Made by a program: the position numbers and the translations under genes. DNA of 64,000 nt, taken from positions 434,001 to 498,000 of the forward strand of contig JARGSG010000025.1 in the NCBI GenBank assembly GCA_030374805.1. Reading direction: 5' to 3'. Positions within the stretch are counted from its first letter, which is position 1. Each line of letters starts with the position of its first letter. This document shows, piece after piece, positions 30,595 through 40,121 of the stretch. Origin of the DNA: Gracilaria gracilis. Its lineage: Eukaryota; Rhodophyta; Florideophyceae; Gracilariales; Gracilariaceae. The notes below the pieces were generated by a model. The model was given only the letters and a program-made list of their open reading frames with translations. It made no database searches and had not been told where the DNA came from.

Positions 30595-32127
30595 TTATGA
30601 GTAAGACACTGACAGTGCAGCCCGTGGTAGCAGCTTGAGATCTGCGAGAGACATTCCATACTCATTCTGAGTGTACACCTTTCGTGGATACTGCTGAGAA
30701 AATGTCAGAGTTCGAGAACCCAGCTCAGGACGAGCCGTCATCAAAAAGTAAATGACATCGTCCATAGTTTGGTCGCCTGTGAACTCGCCCTCGACGCGTG
30801 ATCCGTCCGGCATCCGGAACTGTATCTTCCCGGCTGCTGCCGATGGATCAATTGGCTCAGGCTTCGGCTTAGAAGAAGACGCCTCGGCAGGCGGGTCACT
30901 CGACGGCATATGGAACTTTTCGTGACGCCTCTTCTTGTCTGCTTCAAGCATGGCACGCACCCTTTTTCTTTCTGCAAGAGCTTCTCTTTTCTCTCTTCTC
31001 TTCTCCTCAACAGCTCGTCTTCGACTTTCTTCCTCGAGCTTCTTCTTAGCTTCAACAGTTTCTTTGCCAGACTTAAGGCGTTCCTTCTCCCTCTCAATGG
31101 CATCTTTCTTTTCCTGCGCCTCCCTCTTCGCTCTAGCGCGTGCATACAATTCATCTGCGCGCTTCTTAGCCTCCTCATGACTCAACTTGGGCTTTGGCTT
31201 TCCTTCCTTTGTGACAATCTGTAAGGGCTCGTCAACATCAGGGTCATCAGCATGTTCGAAACACCACTCTACGGCTTGTTCCACACTCTTATTACCAGTT
31301 AGAATAAGTGCCTTTTGCGCGCGAACCTTTGGGAATCCCATGTCGTCCACCATTTGGGTCAGAAACAACAAATTGACATCGAGACGTGGGTCATTCTGCG
31401 GGACTTCAGAAGACGAGGCATTTGCGGTGGAGTGAGGTGTAGGGTCAGCGGCTGGCTGTGGGGCTGGCGCTGGCTGCGAAGGTGAAGCAGATTCAGAGGT
31501 AGCTCGAGCTGCTGTTTCAGGCAGGGGTTCACTCGCTTGGGAAGTCGCCGGAGCAGCCGCTTGAGGGGCAGCCGCTTGAGCAGCCGCCTGGGCAGCCGCT
31601 TGAGCAGCTGCCTCGGCAGCCGCTTGCTGCTCTGCCTTGAAAGCCTCCATTCTCTTGGCGGCGGCGGCAGCAGCAGCCAATCTCTTCTGCCGCATGTCAT
31701 CGTCGACACCTGCAGCAGCGGGCGATGGCGACGGCGCACTGGACGGAACAGGCTGCGACCCCAATCGAGTGCCAGAGCCCGCAAACACCACCTCGGCAGC
31801 AGAGGGGGCATGCATTTCTATCTCATTCTGCAAACGGTTCTGATCGGCGCCGGAGAAGTGCGACACCTTGACGCCGCGGCGGTAGAAGTGAAAGGTGGGC
31901 ATGGAGGATACGGAGCAGAAGCGGGCGACATCCTGTGCTTGGTCAACGTCGACCTTGACGAAAATTGCGCGTTCCGCGTAACGGTTGGACAGCGCCTCGT
32001 AGAATGGGGCTATTGCGCGACATGGTCCGCACCAGGTGGCGAAGAAGTCGACGACGACGAGCTTGTCGGCGGATGACCTGAGCACAGCTTCGAACTCCTG
32101 CAGCGAGGCGACGTGCTGGATCGGCAT
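30595..32127 (-). CDS. Thioredoxin-UBA-UBX fusion protein
   Basis: A 510-residue protein with three recognisable parts. A complete thioredoxin domain (1-105) has the active site WCGPC (Cys33, Cys36). An Ala/Gln-rich linker follows, then a UBA domain (about 251-296) with MGFPKVRAQKAL. A long charged helix (about 315-405) leads to a UBX domain (433-510). The UBX loop reads YPR (480-482) where p97/Cdc48-binding UBX domains have FPR. UBA-helix-UBX is the layout of UBXN1/SAKS1; the thioredoxin domain at the front is extra. A likely role is to bring ubiquitinated clients and a redox activity to Cdc48, which is inference. ATG 32127 starts exactly at the thioredoxin domain; the frame is open upstream but has no ATG. 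Confidence 0.9.
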   Translation of the reverse strand: MPIQHVASLQEFEAVLRSSADKLVVVDFFATWCGPCRAIAPFYEALSNRYAERAIFVKVDVDQAQDVARFCSVSSMPTFHFYRRGVKVSHFSGADQNRLQNEIEMHAPSAAEVVFAGSGTRLGSQPVPSSAPSPSPAAAGVDDDMRQKRLAAAAAAAKRMEAFKAEQQAAAEAAAQAAAQAAAQAAAPQAAAPATSQASEPLPETAARATSESASPSQPAPAPQPAADPTPHSTANASSSEVPQNDPRLDVNLLFLTQMVDDMGFPKVRAQKALILTGNKSVEQAVEWCFEHADDPDVDEPLQIVTKEGKPKPKLSHEEAKKRADELYARARAKREAQEKKDAIEREKERLKSGKETVEAKKKLEEESRRRAVEEKRREKREALAERKRVRAMLEADKKRRHEKFHMPSSDPPAEASSSKPKPEPIDPSAAAGKIQFRMPDGSRVEGEFTGDQTMDDVIYFLMTARPELGSRTLTFSQQYPRKVYTQNEYGMSLADLKLLPRAALSVSYS

Positions 32128-32715
32128 GGTGGCGCGATAGTTGGGGGGGAGGGTGGTGTGTTTCGGTGTGGCGGCTTGTCGGAAGACGGGCACAGCAGCA
32201 GGGCAGATAAGATATCTATGGGTATCGCAGATAGACGAGTTGGAAGCGAATCTGCAGCGCGCAAAACGGTTGCAGGCTGGTTCCACAGGCACGCGGCCAC
32301 CTGTACGGCGGCGATTGGGCGCGAGGGGGAGGTGCCACGCGTGCACCGCGCGCCGCGGCGCATACGTGGCGTCTGTAACCTTTGTCTGGTAGCCGGGCGG
32401 ACGGAAGCTTGGGGGCTTCAAGAGTTGCGCAGCTTGTTGTGTGGCGAAGGTAAGATAAGCGTTTCTAGAGCGGCGAGAGCACTCCACCAGCAACCGCTAC
32501 CAAGGGTACCAACGGTACCGTTGGTACCAAGGGTACGAAAAAGAAAAGAAAAAAAAGAAAAGCCATGATGTGTCGGCAAATGTGCCGGTGCGCACATCAG
32601 CTCCCTTCCCAAAGCTCGCTATAATAAGGATACACGCCAACGGCGAAGCGTCCGAACCAAAAAGTCACGTGTTTACCTCCTACCGCAGCTGCCTTTACAT
32701 TCGTACAACTCACGT
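32128..32715. other. Spacer between the UBX fusion gene and the eIF4E gene
   Basis: 588 bp. It holds the UBX gene's promoter and leader and the eIF4E gene's 3' region. It contains an 18-bp perfect palindrome built from GGTACC units (32508-32525) and an A-rich AAAAGAAAAG stretch. Open frames here have no homology. Confidence 0.45.
32505..32525. repeat. GGTACC-rich palindrome
   Basis: 32508-32525 is a perfect 18-bp palindrome centred on GGTACC. It includes the 15-bp element found at 1852-1866. GGGTACC/GGTACC units repeat four times within about 35 bp, about 380 bp upstream of the UBX fusion gene. Confidence 0.6.
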
Positions 32716-33303
32716 TCACGAGCTGGGCGATTGATCCGTGTTGTGTGCCTTGAACGACCAGTCGCGCAGAACGATTTTCGGCTCCAGGTTGAGCGCACGT
32801 CGCGCAATGGCCTCCACACGCACCACCAGTGCTTTGTTGTTCGCGTCCTTGAGCCAGATGCTCAGATTGTTCTCGTAAGTTCTTACCGAGCACGCAATGC
32901 CACAGATGTCATCGGTTTCGAATTGCTCGCCGATAAGAGCCAGACACAAGTCCTCAAACGCGCGAGGACTGGCCGCCTTTTGCAGCCGAATGGTTAGCCT
33001 ACCTCCCCGTTTGTTAGCTTCGTCTTCCCACATAGGTTGTACGCCCTTTTGAAACAGAAAATAGTCAGTATTGGGCGACAGTTTATTCACACGGTTAAGA
33101 TGAGTATACACAGCCCAAAATTCCTCTACGGTTCCCACCGTGGCGATGTTACGGATCTGATTCTTGTAATCCTCGTTTTTACGATCCATGGAGCGATGCA
33201 CGTAACTGAATTGGTACGTGCGATGAAGTAAGTGAGCACCCTTTGGTTGCGTGCGCACGGGCGCGGCGGCGGCGTCCAACCAGCTCTTGTGTGTGGCGGC
33301 CAT
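32716..33303 (-). CDS. Class II eIF4E (4EHP/nCBP type) cap-binding protein
   Basis: A 195-residue protein of the eIF4E family. The first cap-stacking aromatic is Tyr46 (EDYKNQIR), which marks class II (4EHP/nCBP), where class I has Trp. The second stacking Trp92 (PMWEDEANK) is present, as is the dorsal Trp63 (EEFWAVY) that contacts eIF4G or 4E-BP-like partners. The usual Trp after GGR in the following strand is Leu103. Class II members often repress translation of specific mRNAs or compete for caps. ATG 33303 fits the family length. The frame stays open to an ATG at 34011, but the extension is low-complexity and includes the promoter region, so it is not used. Divergent from the DOHH gene (808 bp apart). 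Confidence 0.88.
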   Translation of the reverse strand: MAATHKSWLDAAAAPVRTQPKGAHLLHRTYQFSYVHRSMDRKNEDYKNQIRNIATVGTVEEFWAVYTHLNRVNKLSPNTDYFLFQKGVQPMWEDEANKRGGRLTIRLQKAASPRAFEDLCLALIGEQFETDDICGIACSVRTYENNLSIWLKDANNKALVVRVEAIARRALNLEPKIVLRDWSFKAHNTDQSPSS

Positions 33304-34111
33304 GTTGGAGCCAGTGGCGTGCGCGGGGGCACTGCTTTTTTTCGGTGCGGCCGTTTGGATCGGAGCGGCGGCTGTGTTGAACGAACTTAGTGTTGTGGTA
33401 ATGCGATGCGTGGAACGGGGGAAGGAACGCTGTCTAGACGACTGAATGGTTGCGGAGATTGTGTGGATGAACGAAGGGAAAAACGTTTGTGTTGGGGAGG
33501 GGGAGGGGGGGAGGTGGAAGGCGGGTGGGGAGGCGGGAGACAGTGGATTGCGCGGATGAATCACACTAGATGTTGACGGGCAATTGGATGCGTGCAAATC
33601 GGAACGAAAAGTGACAGATGGGTCTTGTGCAGCGCGATGAAGACAACGAAGAGGAGCAGCTAAGTGGCAGCAGCAAAAAAAAAAGAAACAAGCGAAGCGA
33701 AGAGAGCTTGAACGAAAAGAATTCGGGCAGCGAAAACAAAGCGAAAAGCGGAGTGGAATTGCAGCGTAGACGTGGTGAAGGTGCAGGACGCTCTCGATAG
33801 TGTCGACTCCGAACAGTGCGGCACGGCGAAGAAAGAAGTGGACGCAGTAAAGGCGCGGCGAAACGATTCGATGAAGATGCCAAGCTACAAATGCAAGGCA
33901 CGCGCTTGCTCCGCCCCGAATGATTGACGTGCCACTGCCCACGCGTAGCGCCGCGACGTCGCCCCCGTGCTGTTCGTTTGCCACGTGTTTCGTCCATCCC
34001 AACCCTGCCATCTAAATCCCCGCCGAACCAGCGTATCTACGACGGTATATAGCATTGACAGAAGCGAGAAGATAAGAGGCTGCCGTTTTCAATATACTTG
34101 TCGACTTCAAC
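33304..34111. other. Divergent promoter region of eIF4E-class II and DOHH
   Basis: 808 bp shared by two rightward/leftward translation-related genes. It contains a G-rich run near 33497-33511, an A-run near 33675 and, on the DOHH side, a TATATAG box at 34046-34052. Confidence 0.5.
34046..34052 (+). promoter_or_regulatory. TATA box of the DOHH gene
   Basis: TATATAG lies 59 bp before the ATG at 34112, the shortest TATA-to-ATG distance in the window. Confidence 0.45.
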
Positions 34112-35038
34112 ATGACCACAGTAGAGCAAATCGTTTCACTGCTGCATTGTAGCGACACTCCGGTGTCCGCTCGCATGCGCTCCATCTTCAGTCTCAAGGG
34201 ACTGGCCACTGCGGACGCCGTGCGCGCTTTGGAGCGCTCTCTCCTGTCTGATCCGTCCGCGCTTGTCCGTCACGAAGTGGCGTACGTGCTTGGTCAGATG
34301 GGCGCTTCGGATTCGCTTCCAACGCTGAAAGGCGTTCTTCAGGACGCCTCTGAGGACGTCATGGTACGCCATGAGGCTGCAGAAGCAATGGGTGCAATTG
34401 CCAACGTCTCGGCGTTGCCGTTGTTGGAAGCATATGCATCGGATCAATCGCTTGCCCAGGAGATTAGAGAAACTTGCATCCTGGCAGTTCATCGAATCAA
34501 ATGGATTCAGCGCCACCATGAAAAGTCGACCCATGTGCCGTACACCTCGGTTGACCCAGCCCCAGCGCATCACGAACACGACGTTAGTCAACTTCAGGCC
34601 GTTCTCTGCGATACTTCAAAGCCCTTGTTTGACCGATATAAGGCCATGTTTGCCCTCAGGAACACAGGCGGTGAACAAGCAGTGCTGGCCTTGTGTGCTG
34701 GAATGCAAGCCGACAAACAGAGCGCCCTATTCCGTCATGAGGTCGCTTACGTCCTAGGGCAAATGCAACATCACGCTTCAATTCCTACGCTTGAGCATTT
34801 TCTCAAGGACCAAAACGAGCATGAGATGGTACGTCATGAAGCTGCAGAAGCGTTGGGTAGCATAGGTTCCGACGCTGCCGAGAACATTCTGTCACAGTTT
34901 CGAACCGATGAAAAGGATGTTGTTAGGGAATCTGTTGAGGTTGCACTGGATATATCAGATTATGTATCTGGAAATGATCTTCATTACGCCCAAAAGGTTG
35001 ACACCGTTACCCAGTCAACGTCGCTTCGAGCAACTTGA
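34112..35038 (+). CDS. Deoxyhypusine hydroxylase
   Basis: A 308-residue HEAT-repeat enzyme that hydroxylates deoxyhypusine in eIF5A, the last step of hypusine formation. All four His-Glu metal-binding motifs are present and evenly placed: H54-E55, H87-E88, H209-E210 and H242-E243. Each lies in a VRHEVAYVLGQM- or VRHEAAEAMG-type repeat, arranged as two pairs in the N- and C-terminal halves, as the family requires for its di-iron site. Length matches known enzymes (about 300 residues). The ATG is clear. It is divergent from the class II eIF4E gene and convergent with the reductase gene. Confidence 0.96.
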   Translation: MTTVEQIVSLLHCSDTPVSARMRSIFSLKGLATADAVRALERSLLSDPSALVRHEVAYVLGQMGASDSLPTLKGVLQDASEDVMVRHEAAEAMGAIANVSALPLLEAYASDQSLAQEIRETCILAVHRIKWIQRHHEKSTHVPYTSVDPAPAHHEHDVSQLQAVLCDTSKPLFDRYKAMFALRNTGGEQAVLALCAGMQADKQSALFRHEVAYVLGQMQHHASIPTLEHFLKDQNEHEMVRHEAAEALGSIGSDAAENILSQFRTDEKDVVRESVEVALDISDYVSGNDLHYAQKVDTVTQSTSLRAT

Positions 35039-35202
35039 ACGTCTCATGTCATCGAACACCAGCTTCACTCGGATTAATTCGTCTTCTCGGCACATCGCAG
35101 TCAACAAGAGGTCGAAGCATTCAGGAAATCCGACTAAAGTAACTTCACTTCCTGCGGAGGGCATTTTCGCCAACACTGCGGCGTACTTTTCGAAGTAGCG
35201 TA

Positions 35203-36312
35203 TCATAATTTTGCCGCTCGTTGTTCGTTTGCAACATACCCGCCGTTCGTCACTTTGTCTTCAAAGACTCGCACAATCACTTTCCCAATGTTCTTTCCTT
35301 CAAACAGAGCCCTCAATGCCATGGGTGCATTCCTCAGCCCGACAACCTCATACTCTCTACCCTTCACCTTTCCGGATACGAGCCATTTTGTCAAATCGTA
35401 AGCAGCCTTAGGGAACTGCTTTTCAAAGTCGTACAATAGGAAACCCGTCATAGAGGCACGCTTAGATATGAGAGCAACATAATTAGCTGGCCCTGGTGGG
35501 AGACGGCTGCTGTTGTATCCGCTTATGGCCCCACAAACGACTATTCTAGCACCGATATTGATCCTTCTCAGGGCCGCCTCTAGGGTTTTGCCTCCAACAT
35601 TGTCGAAATAGATGTCAATTCCTTTTCCATCCAAAGCGCGCTTTAAACCTTTATCTACACCTTCTTCGCTCTTATAGTCCACGGCCTTAATGCGAAGCTC
35701 TTCTTCCAAATAACGGCACTTCTCTAAGCCACCCGCAATACCAATAACTTCGCATCCAAATACGTTCTTGGCAATCTGCGCAACAACGCTTCCGGTGGCA
35801 CCCGCGGCCGAAGACACAACGACAACATCGTTCTTTTGCGGTTTGCCGACTTTAAGAAGGCCAAAATAAGCGGTCATGCCTGTGGTGCCCAACACGCCGA
35901 GTGCGACCGACTCGGACATTCCAGCGGGCAGTTTCACTCGAGTTACTCGTTCGGCTCTCATAACGCAATACTCCGTCCATCCAAATATACCTGTGACGAG
36001 CTGTCCAACACGAAAACCACCACCTCCACGTACTACCGTTCCCACGCCCATTGCTCGCATCGTCGAGCCAATTGCTACAGGTTCGATGTAGGACTTGCGT
36101 GTGCTTAGCCAACCCCTCATTGCTGGATCACATGAGACATATAGTACCTTTATCATAATGTGTCCGGGTGGAATCTTACCTGGTAGAGGAGTGCATCGCA
36201 CTGAGAAGGTCTCATCATTAATGTGGTCTTTCGGCCGCTCTGCAAGGTATATCTGCGTCGAATGTGTCGGAAGAGCAGGTTCTGCTCTCGACTCCGAAAA
36301 GAACCCGACCAT
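35203..36312 (-). CDS. MDR-family alkenal/prostaglandin reductase-like oxidoreductase
   Basis: A 369-residue NADP-dependent medium-chain reductase of the leukotriene B4 dehydrogenase / alkenal double-bond reductase group, which reduces the C=C bond of alpha,beta-unsaturated carbonyls. Family marks are CDPAMRGW (61-68), LGTTGMTAYFGL (141-152), the cofactor loop AAGATGSV (169-176), FDNVGG and CGAISGYN. No zinc ligands of alcohol dehydrogenases are seen, as expected for this group. The C-terminus is A-K-L, a recognised variant of the type 1 peroxisomal targeting signal, so a peroxisomal location is possible. Detoxification of lipid-derived aldehydes is a plausible role. The ATG at 36312 fits the family length. 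Confidence 0.9.
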   Translation of the reverse strand: MVGFFSESRAEPALPTHSTQIYLAERPKDHINDETFSVRCTPLPGKIPPGHIMIKVLYVSCDPAMRGWLSTRKSYIEPVAIGSTMRAMGVGTVVRGGGGFRVGQLVTGIFGWTEYCVMRAERVTRVKLPAGMSESVALGVLGTTGMTAYFGLLKVGKPQKNDVVVVSSAAGATGSVVAQIAKNVFGCEVIGIAGGLEKCRYLEEELRIKAVDYKSEEGVDKGLKRALDGKGIDIYFDNVGGKTLEAALRRINIGARIVVCGAISGYNSSRLPPGPANYVALISKRASMTGFLLYDFEKQFPKAAYDLTKWLVSGKVKGREYEVVGLRNAPMALRALFEGKNIGKVIVRVFEDKVTNGGYVANEQRAAKL

Positions 36313-37238
36313 GAAGAATAGAGGTCCCTGCCAAGTATCTCTAGAGTTTTGACTGCTGCTTTTTAGTCACCTCGAATTACTGAAAACGGGACAAATCTTT
36401 CGCGGGGTTTAACAAACACAGGTGTGGCTGGTCCCAAGCAAGACCAGAGTGCATAAAGCCTTTTCTTCTGAAACTAAGTTGTATCTGGAAAGCAAATGTC
36501 GAACAGTTCGTCTACGAAAATTATTATCGGGAATACGATTGACCTCGCCGTCTGTGACTCTCCGATAAGATATTTTGCCTATCGCCACTGCCGATCTCCA
36601 ATGCTCAGTATCTTCGTAACCTTCAGAATGGCAGATGTTTCTGGCCGGTGAGAAAAAGGTGAAGATGCAAGCGATACAAAAGTGAGGGCCTAAACTTGAC
36701 TATGACGGAGACACACGTATTCAAGAGACGTCTTCGCATTCATTTGCAAGGGTATTCAATGGAACTCAATCCCCCAACAGGCTTGTAAAGCTTTAGCTGT
36801 CCTGTCCTCAACAGACGAACAGCAGCCGATCCGGAGCGGGGTACAAACGAACGAAAGTGACTTTATTTGGCGTAGAACGGTAAGTTCCAAAACGAGAATC
36901 CAAAACTGAAAAAGCGAACCAAATAGCAGTAACATGTCAAAATTTTTGCAGAATTCTGGATTCTAGAGAATCGGTTCCGTTGATCCCGCTTTGGGTCGTC
37001 TCCTCAAAAACAGAAGAGAAACAGCAGAAATGCGCCCCTTTCGGAGCCCACGGAGGCAAGGAATCTAGACAAGGGTTCATAAGAGCACTTACGTTGATGC
37101 GCGGGAAGGTGCTGGAGTATATCTTACCGTCGACTCGGAGTCATTTGATACGCTCAATGTGTCTCTCTTATAGCTGCAGACGAGTGCTGTCGGCATGCGA
37201 TTCCCCTAGAAGCTCCAATCGATTGCTGTGCGACAACG
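36313..37238. other. Divergent intergenic region, 0.93 kb
   Basis: It lies between the leftward reductase and the rightward importin gene. No gene, TATA box or repeat stands out. Confidence 0.4.
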
Positions 37239-40121
37239 ATGCAGAGAAATGGCGACCCCATCGTCCCAATCACGATTGAGAACATCCTCAATGCTCTTTC
37301 GATTCTCCACCAAGGAGACCAGCGCGTTTCAGAGGCTGACCGATTTCTTGCCCAAGCCAGGGCTTCGCCACAGGTATGGCATGTCCTGCCCGCACTGCTC
37401 AACTCTCCGTCACAACCACAGCTTCTTTTTGCAGCTCAAGCCCTATACACACGAATTCATGCTGATTGGTTGATATTGGATAATAATGCCCGTTCGGCCG
37501 CCGTTTCGTTAGCTACAGAGGCGTTACTGAGCCCGAGTCTAGCTCAACAGAATCAAGCTACGCGCAGCTCCGCAGTATACTACTTTGGCAAAGCCCTGGG
37601 TGATGCAGTGTCAAGGTCACCACCGGCTTTTCAAGAGCCTCTGTGGGAGATGCTCGTTCTCAAATTGCAGAATAACCCAGCTTTGAAGTGCGATGCTATG
37701 GCTGCCATCGCCGCGGAAATGGATCAGAATGCTACAAGTCACGTTGCAAACCATGTTCAGACACGCGCGTTTTGTCGATCTAAAGCTCATCAAGTAGTAC
37801 CAGACGCAGTCTTCTTATTGGGGTCATGTCGCCGAAATAGGACTCTTTCCGAAGAGCAGGTTCAGCAGCTAAAGGCGGCGATACAATGTTTGCAAGCCTG
37901 GACGCCCTATGCCAACAAATTGCAAATAGCAGACGCTCTTCTTCATGTGATCGTGATGCCACAACTGGCCCAATCTGCGACAGAGGCTTTGAACGAAATA
38001 GTGGGGTATAGCGGCACAAGCCTTTCTCTCCTGCTCAGCACCACCAAAGGTCTGACGGCGGCTTTTCACGGAGCAAGCGGGGTGGACGCCCATATCATAC
38101 ATCACGCCATTTCAGAAGTCGTATGCTCTTTATCAGAATGGAATGCCGACGAACTAATGGAGCAACAAACTGAGCAGAGCCGCGAAGTAATCCGGAATGT
38201 AATTGACTTGCTGTGGACTTGCCTTAATGCGCCCGACAAGTCGTCTTTCTTTGCAGCCATAGAAGGCTGGATGGCGTGGATAGCTGCAGATCACCTCATG
38301 CAAGAGGATCAGGCTCGGCTTGGTACAGAACGAATTTGTGCAGTTCTTTCTGTTGTGATTCAGCGAATGGAGTCCCTTTCTTTCATACGCGATCACTTCA
38401 ATCCTGAACTCGACAACGGCGAAAGTGAAGAAGAGAAAGGCCCAATCTTGGAACTTCTTGCCACGGGGGCTCTTTCTATAGGTCATCAAAAGTATCTTGG
38501 CCTCGTATTCAAATTTCTGTCCGTGGATGATAAGACGCCCCCAAGCCAGGTATGCGCGGCTTTGGAAGCGTTGGGGGCAAGCAAGGACTCTGCTGAAGAC
38601 GCCAAAATTGATGAAAGTGAATGGAACAACTCGCAACAGGTGCTCGACAGGGTACTACGTTTCGCTGATGTGAGCCCCGAGAGCAGTGTTTTAAGTACAA
38701 GCGGAGGAAGTCTACATTGGCAAACAGTTTTGCAGAAGTCGGCTCTTGGTGCCTTAGCCTCCCATGGGTTGCTGCTGAGAAGGGACGAAAAACTTTTCTA
38801 CAGGACCGCAGTTTGTGCTGTTAGTGCCTTGCAAAGTCGAGATTTAGCTGATAGAGGTGCAACACTGCTGCAAAGTCTTTCCGAGATACAGGCAGAGTCT
38901 CTCCTTCCGTTCTGGAGAGATTTGATTACAGCGCTCAACCGGTCCGTTTCTAGTCTATCAACAGGAGCGGCTGAAAGAGCGACAAACGCGGTAGCCAGTG
39001 TCACTAGCTTGCTTCGGTTGCGACAAGAAAGAGTGAGTGCCCTTGAAGAAATGGTGCGGAAGCCCTGCGAAAGGCTGTGTGTCGCAGCTGCAGGGCGCGT
39101 AGACGCACCTGTGAATGAAGCTGATCTGTGTCGAGACCTTGCGCTACTCAGCACGGCTATGCGTGTTTACAATGATCATGAAGCGGTTGCGTTTGTGTTC
39201 CAACGCATAAAGGAGCCTGTATTCCATTTAGCTCGAAGGCATTGTGGAAACGGGGTGGTTTCTAAGGCCATATGCAACCTCTTAGAAATCAACGCAATGC
39301 CAACGCTCTTTGACGATGAAGATGAAGCGAATGGCGATAGAGGTTTTGATCGAGACGAAAAATCACGACTTCAGCTCATGGTAGGCATCACCAAGCTTCT
39401 TGGAGAATGTTTCAAGGATTCTGGTCCTGATGGAGAGGACGTATGGCTGAAGACAATGAATAGGCTGATACCTGATCTTGTGACCGGAGTAGAAGACGCA
39501 ATTGGCTCCTTTGACGGCGAAGCGGTGGACTGCGTTACGGAATGCGTCCGGTGTGGTGTATTTGGCCTCAGTACGTTTTCTGGAGGGAGTTACGACACAC
39601 AGCCAGATATGACGCAAATGTTCTTCAAGCTTCTCACAAACCTGACATCACGAGCAAGTAGCACTCTACTACCAGTAGCGGCAGAGATTTCACGAACAGC
39701 TATGAAAACGTTGCACTGCAGCAACGTTGGAAATGTGAAGGCAAGTCTTAGCTTTTGGAAAGCTCTGTTCACAAGAGCAGCGGGGGCACCCCTTCAGCAG
39801 ACGATTTTGAGCTTTGCGGGTGGGCCGAATGGCGTCTCAGCAGGAGCGCTGTGTGCAGCGCGGAATTCCCGGTGCGCGTCTGGTGTTGCAGATGTCTTGT
39901 TTGCCATGTGCAGAATAATATCAGGGGAACTTGATGAGAATACACTCCTGAGAGACTGTCTCAAAGCTGCGTTCGGTGTAGATAGTGTGCCTAAGGCAGG
40001 GTTGGATAGAAGTGTGCGAGAAATGCTGTTTCGAGGATGTTACGCCTCCGTTGGTAACAAGAGAGAATTCAGACAATCCCTCCATGAATTTGGAAGAGTA
40101 TGCAATATGGTAACGCGATAA
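37239..40121 (+). CDS. Importin-13/transportin-3-type karyopherin
   Basis: A 960-residue alpha-helical HEAT-repeat protein. The N-terminal ADRFLAQARASPQVW segment followed by LFAAQALYTRIHADW matches the importin-beta N-terminal domain that binds RanGTP, in the variant seen in importin-13, transportin-3 and yeast MTR10. The length is right for this subfamily, which imports SR-type splicing factors and other cargoes. No transmembrane segment or other domain is seen. There is no intron. Assignment to the subfamily rests on the N-terminal pattern and overall length; the exact orthologue (transportin-3 or importin-13) is not settled. Confidence 0.8.
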   Translation: MQRNGDPIVPITIENILNALSILHQGDQRVSEADRFLAQARASPQVWHVLPALLNSPSQPQLLFAAQALYTRIHADWLILDNNARSAAVSLATEALLSPSLAQQNQATRSSAVYYFGKALGDAVSRSPPAFQEPLWEMLVLKLQNNPALKCDAMAAIAAEMDQNATSHVANHVQTRAFCRSKAHQVVPDAVFLLGSCRRNRTLSEEQVQQLKAAIQCLQAWTPYANKLQIADALLHVIVMPQLAQSATEALNEIVGYSGTSLSLLLSTTKGLTAAFHGASGVDAHIIHHAISEVVCSLSEWNADELMEQQTEQSREVIRNVIDLLWTCLNAPDKSSFFAAIEGWMAWIAADHLMQEDQARLGTERICAVLSVVIQRMESLSFIRDHFNPELDNGESEEEKGPILELLATGALSIGHQKYLGLVFKFLSVDDKTPPSQVCAALEALGASKDSAEDAKIDESEWNNSQQVLDRVLRFADVSPESSVLSTSGGSLHWQTVLQKSALGALASHGLLLRRDEKLFYRTAVCAVSALQSRDLADRGATLLQSLSEIQAESLLPFWRDLITALNRSVSSLSTGAAERATNAVASVTSLLRLRQERVSALEEMVRKPCERLCVAAAGRVDAPVNEADLCRDLALLSTAMRVYNDHEAVAFVFQRIKEPVFHLARRHCGNGVVSKAICNLLEINAMPTLFDDEDEANGDRGFDRDEKSRLQLMVGITKLLGECFKDSGPDGEDVWLKTMNRLIPDLVTGVEDAIGSFDGEAVDCVTECVRCGVFGLSTFSGGSYDTQPDMTQMFFKLLTNLTSRASSTLLPVAAEISRTAMKTLHCSNVGNVKASLSFWKALFTRAAGAPLQQTILSFAGGPNGVSAGALCAARNSRCASGVADVLFAMCRIISGELDENTLLRDCLKAAFGVDSVPKAGLDRSVREMLFRGCYASVGNKREFRQSLHEFGRVCNMVTR

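Noticed and set aside
33304-34011. N-terminal extension of the class II eIF4E frame to the ATG at 34011
   Set aside because: Low-complexity and hydrophobic noise through the promoter; family length fits the internal ATG at 33303.
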